From the NCBI GenBank assembly GCA_938005615.1, contig CALLMV010000023.1:1-64000 (forward strand): a DNA stretch of 64,000 bases, written 5' to 3'. Below the pieces are notes generated by a model. The model did not search any database and was not told where the DNA came from. It worked only from the letters and a program-made list of their open reading frames with translations. The first letter of the stretch is position 1. Each line of letters starts with the position of its first letter. Made by a program: the position numbers and the translations under genes. Shown piece by piece: positions 1-8,489 of this stretch. Source of the stretch: an uncultured Verrucomicrobiae bacterium (GTDB lineage Bacteria > Verrucomicrobiota > Verrucomicrobiia > JADLBR01 > CALLMV01).

Positions 1-67
1 TCTGGTGCGTTGTAGACATTGAAGGGATAGTGTGCGTGTGGGGCGCGGGGATGAAAAGCGTTTTTGG

Positions 68-1342
68 CTAGGTGCGGGTCTGGCCGGTGCCGGTGATTTG
101 GTATTTGTAGGAGCAGAGTTCTTCGAGGCCCATGGGGCCGCGGGCGTGGATCTTGTCGGTGGAGATGCCGATTTCCGCGCCGAAGCCGAATTGGTGTCCG
201 TCGGTGAAGCGGGTGGAGGCGTTCCAGTAAACGGTGGCGGAGTCGCAGTGGGCGAGGAAGTGGCGGGCGACGGCTTCGTTGCGGGTGCAGATGGCGTCGG
301 AGTGGTGGGAGCCGTAAGTCTCGATGTGTTGGAGGGCTTGGTGGAGGTCTGCAACGACGCGGATAGAGAGGATGAGGTCGAGGTATTCTGTGCGCCAGTC
401 GTCTTCGGTGGCAGGGAGGGCGTCGGGGAGAATCTGAAGGGTGTCGGGGCATCCGCGGAGTTGGACGCCCTGCTGGCGGAGAGCCGCGGCGAGGCGAGGC
501 AGGAGGGTGGGGGCGATGGTGCGATCGATGAGGAGGGTTTCGATGGCGTTGCAGACGCCGGGGCGCTGGCATTTGGCGTTGATGGTGAGGGCCTCGGCCA
601 TGTCGGGATCGGCGTCGTTGTGGATGTAGAGGTGGCAGATGCCATCGTAGTGTTTGATGACGGGGACGCGAGCGTGTTCGACCACAATCTGAATAAGGCC
701 GTGACCGCCACGGGGGATGAGGAGGTCCACAAGGCCAGTGAGTCCGCAGAGGGCGGGGATGGCGGCACGGTCGGTGGTGGGGATGAGTTGAATGGCTGCG
801 GGGGGAAGGCCGGTCTTTTCGAGGGCTTGGGAGGCGATGCGGGCGAGGGCGAGGTTAGTGCGGAGGGCTTCGCTGCCGCCGCGCAGGAGGGTGGCGTTGC
901 CGGATTTAAGGCAGAGGACGGAGGCGTCGATGGTGACGTTGGGCCGGCTCTCAAAGATGATGGCGATGAGGCCGATGGGGACGCGGAGTTTGCGGATGTG
1001 GAGGCCGTTGGGGCGCGTCCATTCGGAGATGGTGGTGCCGACGGGGTCGGGGAGGGCGGCGACTTCGCGGACGCCTTGGGCCATGGCGGTGATGCGTTTG
1101 GGGTCGAGGGCAAGGCGGTCGAGGAGTGCGCCGGAGGTGCCGCGTTCGCGGGCGGCTTGAAGGTCGGCGGCGTTCTCGGCGAGGATGGGGTCTTGTTGTG
1201 CGAGGAGGGCGTCGGCGATGGCGTGGAGGGCGGCGTTTTTCTGTTCGGTGGTTGCGGTGTGGAGGGCGCGGGCAGCGTCACGCCCGGCGAGGGCAAGTTG
1301 GCGGATGCTTTCGCGGATGTCCGGTTGTGAGGTTTCGTTCAT
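68..1342 (-). CDS. proA: Gamma-glutamyl phosphate reductase (glutamate-5-semialdehyde dehydrogenase)
   Basis: NADPH-dependent reduction of gamma-glutamyl phosphate to glutamate-5-semialdehyde, the second step of proline synthesis in the cytoplasm. The 424-residue length fits the family. The catalytic cysteine lies in the PGVCNAIETLL motif, and the aldehyde-dehydrogenase-type fold is recognisable throughout (for example the FESRPNVTIDAS segment). The start is an ATG. The usual partner proB (glutamate 5-kinase) is not in the window. A 432-residue plus-strand ORF covering the same DNA is a shadow produced by strong third-position bias. Family assignment is secure. Confidence 0.97.
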   Translation of the reverse strand: MNETSQPDIRESIRQLALAGRDAARALHTATTEQKNAALHAIADALLAQQDPILAENAADLQAARERGTSGALLDRLALDPKRITAMAQGVREVAALPDPVGTTISEWTRPNGLHIRKLRVPIGLIAIIFESRPNVTIDASVLCLKSGNATLLRGGSEALRTNLALARIASQALEKTGLPPAAIQLIPTTDRAAIPALCGLTGLVDLLIPRGGHGLIQIVVEHARVPVIKHYDGICHLYIHNDADPDMAEALTINAKCQRPGVCNAIETLLIDRTIAPTLLPRLAAALRQQGVQLRGCPDTLQILPDALPATEDDWRTEYLDLILSIRVVADLHQALQHIETYGSHHSDAICTRNEAVARHFLAHCDSATVYWNASTRFTDGHQFGFGAEIGISTDKIHARGPMGLEELCSYKYQITGTGQTRT

Positions 1343-1390
1343 GTTGGAGATTATGAGATGAGGGTGGGTGGGGAAACAGTGTTTTTGCGA

Positions 1391-2413
1391 TTACATGTGC
1401 GGGGAAAGGTCGGGGAAATAGTCAGCCACGGGAGTCCAGTCGCGAGCTTCTTCGGGGCGAAGCCAAGCTTCACGCAGGGAGAACTCGCCGTGCAGTAACA
1501 TGGTGCGAATGCGTTGAAACGAGTAGGGTCCCCAGACGCGGTAGCGGTCGTAGATGTAGGCGACTTCGTCAGCTTGGAGGTCGTGTGCGTTGGGTGTCGT
1601 GTGGGCTGCTGGATCATCTTCGTGACCGGGGAGTGCTTCGATTTGTTCGCGTCTGGCCTGCGCTGTTTGCCAGGCGAGGTCGAATTGTTCGCGGGTGAGG
1701 GGTTGGCGTTTGGAGAGGGTGTCCTGGACGATCTCTACCGCAGCGGCGATGCCGGTCGCGGCGTGGGATTTGCCGCGGGACTTTGCGGTGATGGGCAGGC
1801 CCTTGCGGGTGAATTGGCGGATGGCGGCCAGAGTGGCTCCGGTGATTCCCATTTCGCTTGCGGCATTGCGCAAGTCTTCGGCTTCCACCCCGAGGTCGAG
1901 GAGTCGGTCTGCGGCAGTCTTGGCAGCTTCGACACGCTGGAGTTGCAGAAGGGTCAGGACTTTTAGGATCCAGAGGCGGATGTTGCAACGGTTGATGCGG
2001 AGTCCGTGATCAGCCGCGACAAGACAGCGGCCCCAGTGACCGAGGTGGAAGTAGGCGCGGGCGGTCTCAGCCCAGATGGTATCGCAGCCAGGGATCCGCC
2101 GGGCGGTCTGCTCGAGGAATGCTGCGCTGCGTTCGGGTTCGTCGGCCTGTGCGTAGAGGTCGGCCAGGATCCAAAAGCCGTCGGGACACCAGGGGGAGAT
2201 TTTGGTGAGACGCAGTGCGGCACTGTAGGCTGCTTGCGGTTCACCCAGGCGAAACTGAGCTTCGGCGAGGTAGCGTAGACCTTCAGGATGATCGGGCATC
2301 AGGTGGAGGAGTTGGCGCGCGATGCGGCGGACAGCAGGCCAGTCGTTGTGCTCTTCATATTCTGAAAGCCAGAACTGAAGCGAGTAGGGGCTGTCTGCGT
2401 CGGTGACGGACAT
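1391..2413 (-). CDS. TPR-repeat protein with C-terminal GYF-like domain
   Basis: This 340-residue protein has no signal peptide. Residues about 15-190 are helical repeats of tetratricopeptide type (segments such as PEGLRYLAEAQFRLGEPQAA), which usually mediate protein-protein contacts. The last 55 residues contain a WGPYSFQRIRTMLLHGE segment followed by a conserved aromatic tail, which resembles the small GYF_2-type domains often attached to bacterial membrane or scaffold proteins. The gene starts 3 bases after the stop codon of the upstream acyltransferase-heptosyltransferase gene, so the two are probably co-transcribed and this protein may assist envelope assembly; that role is inference only. 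No enzymatic motif is visible. Confidence 0.75.
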   Translation of the reverse strand: MSVTDADSPYSLQFWLSEYEEHNDWPAVRRIARQLLHLMPDHPEGLRYLAEAQFRLGEPQAAYSAALRLTKISPWCPDGFWILADLYAQADEPERSAAFLEQTARRIPGCDTIWAETARAYFHLGHWGRCLVAADHGLRINRCNIRLWILKVLTLLQLQRVEAAKTAADRLLDLGVEAEDLRNAASEMGITGATLAAIRQFTRKGLPITAKSRGKSHAATGIAAAVEIVQDTLSKRQPLTREQFDLAWQTAQARREQIEALPGHEDDPAAHTTPNAHDLQADEVAYIYDRYRVWGPYSFQRIRTMLLHGEFSLREAWLRPEEARDWTPVADYFPDLSPHM

Positions 2414-2416
2414 GAC

Positions 2417-4360
2417 TTAACTTTGAGTGGTGTTTTGATCGTGGCAAGGTGTGGAGTTGCTGCGAGCTGGTGTGGTTGCCGTGTCTAGCTGTCCAACCGC
2501 GCGTAAAGCGGCTTCGGCAACTTCCCAGGCTGTGATCTGAGTGAGGCAGTTATAGTGCCCGAAGCGGCAGGTGCGTTGAAAGCAGGGGGAGCACTCAATT
2601 TTTTTATAAACAATCTGCGCCGGATCAACTGGGCGTGTGGCATCGGGTGATGTCGAGCCGAAAATTCCCACGGTGGGCGCACCTGTCGCGGCGGCCAGAT
2701 GCATGACTCCAGAGTCGTTAGAGAGCACTACTTGGGCGTAGGCGAGCAGGTCGATGAGTTCACCTAAAGATGTTTTCCCGGCGAGGTTTTCAGATCCTGG
2801 GAGTAATTCCTGAACACGAGCACACGCCTCGGCATCAGTCGCTGCACCAACGACTATCCAATGGAGAATAGTTTCTTGTAGCAATTTCCCTGCTTCGGCG
2901 AATCGCTCTGCAGGCCACATTTTCGCGGGGCCATAAGCAGCCCCGGGGGCGATAACTCCGTAAGAGAAATTTCGCGGTGCTGTATGTGACCTTTTGAGTA
3001 ATATTGGTTCAGTTCTGCTCACCCCGCCCCAGTAGTGGACTGCACGAGTCCAGGTGAGGGACTGATGCTCCTTGCCTTGAGCAATTTTTTCAAGGGGGAC
3101 TTTTATCGTAATCTCCCGTGCAGTGCGTCCTCGCACGCGGTAGCCGGCTCGGTGAGGGATCCCTGCAAACGTGGCTTCGAGCACGACTCGGAATGAGTTG
3201 GGCATCAGCACGGCCACGTCAAATCGTCCTTGTCGCAGAATTGCTGATGTCTTGAGCAAAGACTTTTTAGCGGGGATGGGAAGCACTTCGTCCAAAAAAT
3301 CACACCGCTCATACAGCTTGGTCAAACCAGTCGGGCATGCCACAGCTAAATACAGATCTGGCCGTGAAAGCTTCATATCGCGTAAAGCGCGCAAATGCAT
3401 CACAGCATCGCCCAGCCAGTTCATGGAACGCACTACCACACGCAGTTTTTTTAACTTCTCCGGCTCTGGCGCGTGAATTCTGTGTGCCCAACGCCCCAGT
3501 AGCCACTGCGGGTTGGGCAGCTTCCAACGCTCGTGGAACCACAACCAATCCCACGGGTAATCCCTAATGCGCTGTTCGATCATTTTGTTGAGGTGTGCCG
3601 TCTGCTGCTCGACACTGAACTCGCCTGGCTCGATGGGTGCCTGGGCCTCCACAACCCACCGGCTGCCAGGCAGCGTGCGCACAAGCAGTGGAATCAGGGG
3701 AGCCTTTGCACGAATAGAGAGCAGCGATGGCAGTCCGCTTGTTGAGGCAAGCCGACCAAAAAAATCGCACCAAATTCCATGTCTTCCGCTGTTTTGATCC
3801 GCAAGCACGGCCAGAGAATACCCTTGGCGAAGCGCGGAGAGAGATCCCTTCCAGGCGTTTTTTCTCTCGATCAAAACTACCCCATCCCGCTGACGTAGCT
3901 TCTGAATTTTTTTGTTCAAAAATTCATCGTGCAAACTCTGAAATAACGCCGCGTATTTTCCCGGACCAATGATTAGTGGCAACCGCGGTAGCACCTCCCA
4001 ACAGCCCAAGTGTGCAGTCACCACGATGGAGGGGCGTCCAGTTTTCTGCAGGTTTGTGTAATTAAATCCCGCCTTTAATTCAACGCGTTGGGCGTAATCC
4101 TCACCACTCAACTTGGCGACCTTCAGAGCACAAAGCGTGTTATGAAAAAAATGCCACCACACCAAAAACGAATCCTTCCCACTGGGCTTGCGATCAAAAG
4201 CCAAACACCAATTCTCCTTCATCACACGATTCCACCTGATCGGTAACGGGAAAAACACCGAGGCCAGTAACCCACTGAGCACACGGATCGCTCCAAACGG
4301 AAGCCGCCCAATTGCGTCCATCATCAAAGACAGCAACGCGGTTCTCAAAACAGATAACAT
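2417..4360 (-). CDS. Fused lipid A-type acyltransferase (LpxL/HtrB family) and glycosyltransferase family 9 heptosyltransferase
   Basis: Two full enzymes lie in one chain of about 650 residues. The N-terminal half, up to about residue 310, is a lysophospholipid acyltransferase of the LpxL/HtrB family, with a hydrophobic N-terminal segment and the catalytic H-x4-E in TAHLGCWEVLP near residue 120. The C-terminal half, from about residue 315, is a GT9 ADP-heptose:LPS heptosyltransferase, with the MNWLGDAVMH start and the donor-binding SNDSGVMHLAAATGAPTVG motif. Acylation of lipid A and heptose addition to the core are normally done by separate proteins at the inner membrane. I chose the ATG at 4360; a GTG at 4381 would add 7 residues. 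No frameshift or stop separates the halves. The TPR/GYF gene follows 3 bases downstream. Confidence 0.9.
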   Translation of the reverse strand: MLSVLRTALLSLMMDAIGRLPFGAIRVLSGLLASVFFPLPIRWNRVMKENWCLAFDRKPSGKDSFLVWWHFFHNTLCALKVAKLSGEDYAQRVELKAGFNYTNLQKTGRPSIVVTAHLGCWEVLPRLPLIIGPGKYAALFQSLHDEFLNKKIQKLRQRDGVVLIERKNAWKGSLSALRQGYSLAVLADQNSGRHGIWCDFFGRLASTSGLPSLLSIRAKAPLIPLLVRTLPGSRWVVEAQAPIEPGEFSVEQQTAHLNKMIEQRIRDYPWDWLWFHERWKLPNPQWLLGRWAHRIHAPEPEKLKKLRVVVRSMNWLGDAVMHLRALRDMKLSRPDLYLAVACPTGLTKLYERCDFLDEVLPIPAKKSLLKTSAILRQGRFDVAVLMPNSFRVVLEATFAGIPHRAGYRVRGRTAREITIKVPLEKIAQGKEHQSLTWTRAVHYWGGVSRTEPILLKRSHTAPRNFSYGVIAPGAAYGPAKMWPAERFAEAGKLLQETILHWIVVGAATDAEACARVQELLPGSENLAGKTSLGELIDLLAYAQVVLSNDSGVMHLAAATGAPTVGIFGSTSPDATRPVDPAQIVYKKIECSPCFQRTCRFGHYNCLTQITAWEVAEAALRAVGQLDTATTPARSNSTPCHDQNTTQS

Positions 4361-4405
4361 CCCCACACTTTGTTGCCCCACCCATCTGCTGACAAGCAGG
4401 AGCGA

Positions 4406-5242
4406 TCAACCATCACTTGCTGTCAAAAACCCAAACACCTGCTTACCCCACAATGCTGAATAAATCGGCAACTCATCGTGCCGACCCTGCTCGAGCTCGA
4501 TATACAAAAGTCGTGTATTCTCCTGCAAAGCATCGCGCAGAGCACGGGCGTGGCGCACAGGAATCACCTCATCCTCTGCGACTGCCACAATCGCCACAGG
4601 CACAGCAGCCCCACGGAGGCGTGGCACACTTTCGAAACGATCGCTCATCAACCAGCCCAGCGGCAAAAACGGCAACCTCCCGCGCGCCACATTCAACACA
4701 CTGTCGTAAGGCACAGCCAGAATGATCCCGCGCACCAACTCCGGCACCCTCTCATACACACCAGCCGCGACACCCGAACCCAAACTTTCGCCCAACACAA
4801 AAACAGGCGCAGCCAGCTCACGGCACCAAACCTCGAACGCCTCTGTTCCTGCCTCGATCAGTGCCTCTTCACTCGGCCTACCGCTCCGGCCACCGTAGCC
4901 CGGATATTCTACCACGCGCACCTCGCCAAAACCCATCCCCTGCAGTGTGCGCACCCAGTTCAAGCGCCAAGTTGCACTCCCCGAGTTCCCGTGCAGCATC
5001 AACAACGGCGGGCCGTCTACACGTTCACGCGCCTTCACAATCCACCCCATACGCTCACCCGCTTCTGACACCCACTCCACCCAACCTGCCTCGAATGCCA
5101 TCTCATCCATGACAGAGCTGCTCATCGGGAAGTAGATAAAACTGCGCTCACACCCTACAACCAATAAAACCAAGCCCACATACAAAAGTCCCAAACGCCA
5201 CACGCTCCCAAAATTCACGATCCAACGACTCCAGCCCGACAT
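4406..5242 (-). CDS. Membrane-anchored alpha/beta hydrolase, probable lipoprotein
   Basis: About 278 residues if translation starts at the ATG at 5242; a TTG at 5281 would extend it. The N-terminus has a hydrophobic stretch ending in a lipobox-like LVVGC, suggesting a lipoprotein facing the periplasm. The rest is an alpha/beta hydrolase: an oxyanion LMLHGNSGS segment, the nucleophile elbow GESLG, an Asp region (VAEDEVIP) and a late His (GRHDELP). It resembles the ABHD13/BEM46-like serine hydrolases; substrate unknown. It lies upstream of the LPS fusion gene on the same strand with a gap of about 45 bases and is divergent from the Cys-rich ORF at 5329. Confidence 0.82.
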   Translation of the reverse strand: MSGWSRWIVNFGSVWRLGLLYVGLVLLVVGCERSFIYFPMSSSVMDEMAFEAGWVEWVSEAGERMGWIVKARERVDGPPLLMLHGNSGSATWRLNWVRTLQGMGFGEVRVVEYPGYGGRSGRPSEEALIEAGTEAFEVWCRELAAPVFVLGESLGSGVAAGVYERVPELVRGIILAVPYDSVLNVARGRLPFLPLGWLMSDRFESVPRLRGAAVPVAIVAVAEDEVIPVRHARALRDALQENTRLLYIELEQGRHDELPIYSALWGKQVFGFLTASDG

Positions 5243-5291
5243 GCTCAAGACATAAACCGCTCCAACCAAATCGCAACTCAACTGGCACCCC

Positions 5292-5297
5292 TTGACA
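5292..5297 (+). promoter_or_regulatory. Possible -35 box (TTGACA) before the Cys-rich gene
   Basis: A consensus TTGACA sits in the 86-base divergent spacer. A TTATAC follows 20 bases later, longer than the ideal spacing, so the -10 assignment is uncertain. An AAAGAGG Shine-Dalgarno-like run lies about 11 bases before the ATG at 5329. Confidence 0.35.
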
Positions 5298-5328
5298 CAA
5301 CCGCAAAATCAAAGAGGTTATACAAAGC

Positions 5329-5718
5329 ATGAAACTTCTCGCTCTAGTCATGACCTCTGTTCTGGCCCTTGGCCAGGGTCATGGCCTTAAAGCAACCTCG
5401 CAAGAAACATACTTCCCAGCATCCTCCGAAAACTGTTGCTGTGGAAATACGCAGTCTCTCGAAGCTGATCAGAACACCTGCTGCCTCAATAAAAACTTCG
5501 AGCAGCCGAATAACAAATCATGCAATTTCGATAATAAATGCTGCGACGCCTGCCTCTGCTCCAACATCTCCCTGGGCGGCTCCCCGAACGCCGCACTCTT
5601 CGTAAAAAACATGATCTCACCTGGAGCTTCCCGGATTGCCCTCTTCACTTTGCCTGACAACAACTCTCTGCGTTCGTTCACCACTCCCCCCGATTCCCCG
5701 CCACCGAAGCTCGCATAG
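5329..5718 (+). CDS. Small exported cysteine-rich protein, function unknown
   Basis: This 129-residue protein has a clear signal peptide (MKLLALVMTSVLALGQG). Its mature N-terminal half contains ten cysteines within about 45 residues, arranged as CCC, CC, C, CC, C, C. The C-terminal half lacks cysteine and ends in a Pro-rich tail (PPDSPPPKLA). I do not recognise a named family. The Cys clusters could bind metal or form disulfides after export. It is followed about 105 bases later on the same strand by a second exported Cys-rich peptide (5824), which hints at a shared role in metal handling; this is inference. The start is an ATG preceded by an AAAGAGG run. Confidence 0.7.
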   Translation: MKLLALVMTSVLALGQGHGLKATSQETYFPASSENCCCGNTQSLEADQNTCCLNKNFEQPNNKSCNFDNKCCDACLCSNISLGGSPNAALFVKNMISPGASRIALFTLPDNNSLRSFTTPPDSPPPKLA

Positions 5719-5734
5719 CATCCCCCTGAGTTGT

Positions 5735-5782
5735 AAATCCGAAGTTAAACAACCTCAAAATAAGCGTTGCTTACTCGGATTT
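5735..5782 (+). promoter_or_regulatory. Inverted repeat upstream of the metallothionein-like gene
   Basis: AAATCCGA at 5735-5742 pairs with TCGGATTT at 5775-5782, and a smaller TAAGC-GTT-GCTTA hairpin is nested between them. It lies about 40 bases before the ATG at 5824. It could be a terminator-like structure for the upstream gene or an operator for the downstream one; there is no T-run to favour a terminator. Confidence 0.35.
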
Positions 5783-5823
5783 GTGGAAACGATAACACCA
5801 ATATTATCCAGAAAGGTAATGTT

Positions 5824-5997
5824 ATGAAAAAGATCATTCTGACTTTGGCCGGGCTTATTCCCGCCGCTGTCTTCGCCTGCGCTGTGGCTGGCTCCTCCTG
5901 CAAATGCGGTGAGGATTGCACCTGCTGCGGCTGCTGCGAAGAAGGCGTGGAATGCACCTGCGGTGATAACTGCGAGTGCCCCTGCTGCAAAGAGTAA
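5824..5997 (+). CDS. Exported metallothionein-like cysteine-rich peptide
   Basis: The encoded peptide is 57 residues with 14 cysteines. It starts MKKIILTLAGLIPAAVFAC, a signal peptide in which the VFAC stretch could also serve as a weak lipobox. The mature part is almost entirely Cys motifs (CKCGEDCTCCGCC, then CTCGDNCECPCC) with few hydrophobic or aromatic residues, the pattern of metallothioneins that bind d10 metals through Cys thiolates. Classical bacterial metallothioneins are cytoplasmic, so the export signal is unusual. The ORF track starts it at 5767, but the ATG at 5824, preceded by GAAAGG, gives the signal peptide. A strong terminator follows directly. Metal binding is inferred from composition only. 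Confidence 0.8.
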   Translation: MKKIILTLAGLIPAAVFACAVAGSSCKCGEDCTCCGCCEEGVECTCGDNCECPCCKE

Positions 5998-6021
5998 AGC
6001 TCGCTAGACATCACTAACATC

Positions 6022-6058
6022 AACCCCCGGAACCTAAAAACTCCGGGGGTTCTTTTTT
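6022..6058 (+). terminator. Rho-independent terminator after the metallothionein-like gene
   Basis: AACCCCCGGA pairs perfectly with TCCGGGGGTT across a 10-base A-rich loop and is followed by TCTTTTTT. It lies 25 bases after the stop codon at 5997. Confidence 0.93.
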
Positions 6059-6066
6059 AATAACTC

Positions 6067-6119
6067 ATGTAACTTAAATACAAAACTTATAACACAAAAA
6101 TAATCTTAATAAGTTACAT
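6067..6119. repeat. Inverted repeat in an AT-rich spacer
   Basis: ATGTAACTTA (6067-6076) is the exact reverse complement of TAAGTTACAT (6110-6119), separated by 33 AT-rich bases. It lies between two 3'-facing genes. No gene is visible in 6060-6203. Confidence 0.5.
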
Positions 6120-6203
6120 TTAATAAATTCACTCAAGGTAAATTAAAAATTACAGCATAACATCAATCAGTAGCATCGATATTAGCTATAGTTTGAAGAA
6201 GTT

Positions 6204-7247
6204 TTATTCTTCGATCCCTAAGAATACCAAAGGCTCTGCGGGTTGGAATTTCTCAGAGCTTTCACCAAAATAAACTTCCCCCTTGGAAGCCCCTAGCTTC
6301 ATCACTGGCGCACCTTCAGAAAAATTCAACTTTTTCAAATCCACCCAGAACACATTCGGCTCCGTGACGCGATCAAGGTAATACACCGAATTTTTATGAT
6401 CCGAAACCGCACGCCACTGTGTGGTCGAAATATTTGGTTGGTCAGGCGAAGATATGCCGTAAGGCACAGAGCAGTTTCTGATCACGCTAAACACAGCGGC
6501 CAAAGCTTTTTTCAGGTCCGATGTTTGCGGGATGGCGTTGACGTAAAACGATGCCCGCACGAAGCGATCCGCTGCCCGGTTAGTGCCCGGCAGCATGGTC
6601 ATGCCTCCGATCTCTTGCCAATAGTCGTTGAGCGTGAGCTGTTTTTCAAACTGCGGTGAGTTGGTCATCACCGTATAGGATTTATCGTGGTGGATCACCA
6701 GGCGCCCTTCGATATATTCCAAGATCGCGCTATCTCCCGAAGAGTCAGAGAGCGACATGTGCAGGGGAACAAAAATCTCCGTGCCCGGGATTTTATCGGA
6801 CACCACGACAAACTCCTCCTTCGAAAGGGCAGTCACCGCCTCGGCCACACTCGCAAAATTTTCCAGCACATACTGCACCCACAAGGCCACGCTCAGCCCC
6901 GGGCGGCTCCCGTCAAACTCCGGATACTGCGTCTCCACAAGCCACAGCACATTTGCCACCAGGCCTTTTTCGTTCATGCCGTCGGCCACTGCACAGTCGA
7001 AAGAACTTGCCGAGAGCGTGCCATACTTTGATACCCACTCGATGGTGTTTTTTCCGGTCAACCCGGTGCGTTTCATGCCGCGAGGAAACACCCAAAGGTC
7101 CGTGGGAATATCCACGCGAAAATCCATCGTCCTCGCAGTAATTACGGTGTTATCTGGTCCGTTATAAACAAACCGCGTGCAGGCCGACACTTTGGAGAAA
7201 CCTGAAACAAAGAATAATGCGATAGTAAGAACAACTGTTTTGATCAT
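6204..7247 (-). CDS. Choloylglycine hydrolase / penicillin V acylase family protein (Ntn hydrolase)
   Basis: About 347 residues. The ATG at 7247 gives a signal peptide (MIKTVVLTIALFFVSGFSKVSA) directly followed by CTRFVY. The Cys exposed by cleavage is the N-terminal nucleophile of linear amide C-N hydrolases, so signal-peptide removal may also activate the enzyme. Other family marks are ITARTMDF (Arg and Asp near the active site) and TNSPQFEKQL (Asn/oxyanion region). The family hydrolyses bile-salt amides, penicillin V or acyl-homoserine lactones; the substrate here cannot be told from sequence. It faces away from the metallothionein-like gene and seems to stand alone. Confidence 0.9.
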   Translation of the reverse strand: MIKTVVLTIALFFVSGFSKVSACTRFVYNGPDNTVITARTMDFRVDIPTDLWVFPRGMKRTGLTGKNTIEWVSKYGTLSASSFDCAVADGMNEKGLVANVLWLVETQYPEFDGSRPGLSVALWVQYVLENFASVAEAVTALSKEEFVVVSDKIPGTEIFVPLHMSLSDSSGDSAILEYIEGRLVIHHDKSYTVMTNSPQFEKQLTLNDYWQEIGGMTMLPGTNRAADRFVRASFYVNAIPQTSDLKKALAAVFSVIRNCSVPYGISSPDQPNISTTQWRAVSDHKNSVYYLDRVTEPNVFWVDLKKLNFSEGAPVMKLGASKGEVYFGESSEKFQPAEPLVFLGIEE

Positions 7248-7433
7248 AAAGCCAGTGTTCCCACAAAACAGATAAAGTCGAGCGGAAATCATCAGCCTAA
7301 ACCGGCAGAGGAGAATGTGACTTGGCTAACTTGTGAAAACTTAAATTCGATGATATACAAATCCTTGCTGAACTAACATCTGAGAACACGAAGTTAGTAA
7401 CTAAGAAACAGCCAAGTTAATAAATGTCTCAGG

Positions 7434-8384
7434 CTACTCGTTTACCAAGCCCTGCCCCGGTGCGGAAGCCGGCTCTGATCCTGGCGGATTTTCCTCTACA
7501 ACATCATCATCCAGCCACGCGGGATCATCCGCCAAAATACTCAACCCCGGCGCGGGACTAATCACCCGCACCCGTTGAATCGGTGCTCCAAAATATAGCT
7601 CCTCGTCCAGGGGAATCGCGCGCGCGACCACCACGCCTTCATCCTCGATTGACAGCGCACGCGGCGGCGGCTCTCGTACAGTAAAGCGGCATGTCGCAGA
7701 TAAATATGGACCGCCCAACGGCCTACCATCCTCGCCCACAATCTCCGCTCGCAGGATGTGCTCACCAGGCGGCAGTTCAGTGAAAAACACCGGACTATTT
7801 TGCGATAAATAACCCGTAAAGTCCCCTACCTGATATTTTAGCTTCAAGCCGCGCTCCCCGAGCATCAGGTTTCTCGTCGTGAAATCAAATAATACCAAAC
7901 GCGAATCCTCATAATTAAAAATCCCCTGCGGAGAAGCTACGGTGAGCAGAGGCATTTTTTCCGGGCTCGCGGTCTCCTCCTTCCTCAGCACATGCAACAG
8001 GGTGATCACCTGCGACTCTGGCGCACGCAGCATCGCCCCGCGCGGGCTCACCAAAAACGCCCGCACCAAATGCGTGCCCGGTCGCAGGTCGCGAAACGTC
8101 GCCGGCTTGAGCACATGGTCCACCGTTTCACGCAGAGTGCCTCCCACTAGCACCACAATGCGAAACTTATCCGGTGCCACATCCACACCCTTCACCTCAA
8201 AAAACAAATCCACATCCCGCGATTCTAACACGCTCTCGGGAGCCGGCGAGACGAGCCGCAGCACTGCCTTCTGCTCCACCGGCGGCGGCAATCTGCGCGA
8301 GGCTTGCCCGTAAACTTGCGGCAACACAGCACAAAGCACCGCAATGAGCAGGGCCAGTTTTGCGGCCTGGGAATTAACAGACAT
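7434..8384 (-). CDS. Secreted protein of unknown function
   Basis: A 316-residue protein with a signal peptide (ending about VYGQA). The mature chain is mostly beta-like with repeated phrases: PGTHLVRAFLVSPRG, later PGEHILRAEIVGEDG. The arrangement (a PGTH-x-VRAF phrase, then PLLTVASPQG, then a second PGEH phrase) reminds me of a conserved secreted protein of cyanobacteria with no assigned function; that comparison is from memory. The C-terminus is acidic and Pro-rich. No catalytic motif is seen. It is divergent from serS with about 105 bases between them. Confidence 0.7.
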   Translation of the reverse strand: MSVNSQAAKLALLIAVLCAVLPQVYGQASRRLPPPVEQKAVLRLVSPAPESVLESRDVDLFFEVKGVDVAPDKFRIVVLVGGTLRETVDHVLKPATFRDLRPGTHLVRAFLVSPRGAMLRAPESQVITLLHVLRKEETASPEKMPLLTVASPQGIFNYEDSRLVLFDFTTRNLMLGERGLKLKYQVGDFTGYLSQNSPVFFTELPPGEHILRAEIVGEDGRPLGGPYLSATCRFTVREPPPRALSIEDEGVVVARAIPLDEELYFGAPIQRVRVISPAPGLSILADDPAWLDDDVVEENPPGSEPASAPGQGLVNE

Positions 8385-8489
8385 TGGAAAAATTACTTTT
8401 CATCTCCCACAGCGTCAACCAAGCCGAACGCCAGATCCGAATCACAAAAAATCATCGCCACAACGCCCACTCCTCGACAATAAACTCTC

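Noticed and set aside
32-1330. 432-residue plus-strand ORF over proA
   Set aside because: Mirror image of proA codon bias; Gly/Val/Glu repeats with no family features.
8385-8489. T-box leader before serS
   Set aside because: No T-box sequence or terminator/antiterminator pair in the short spacer.
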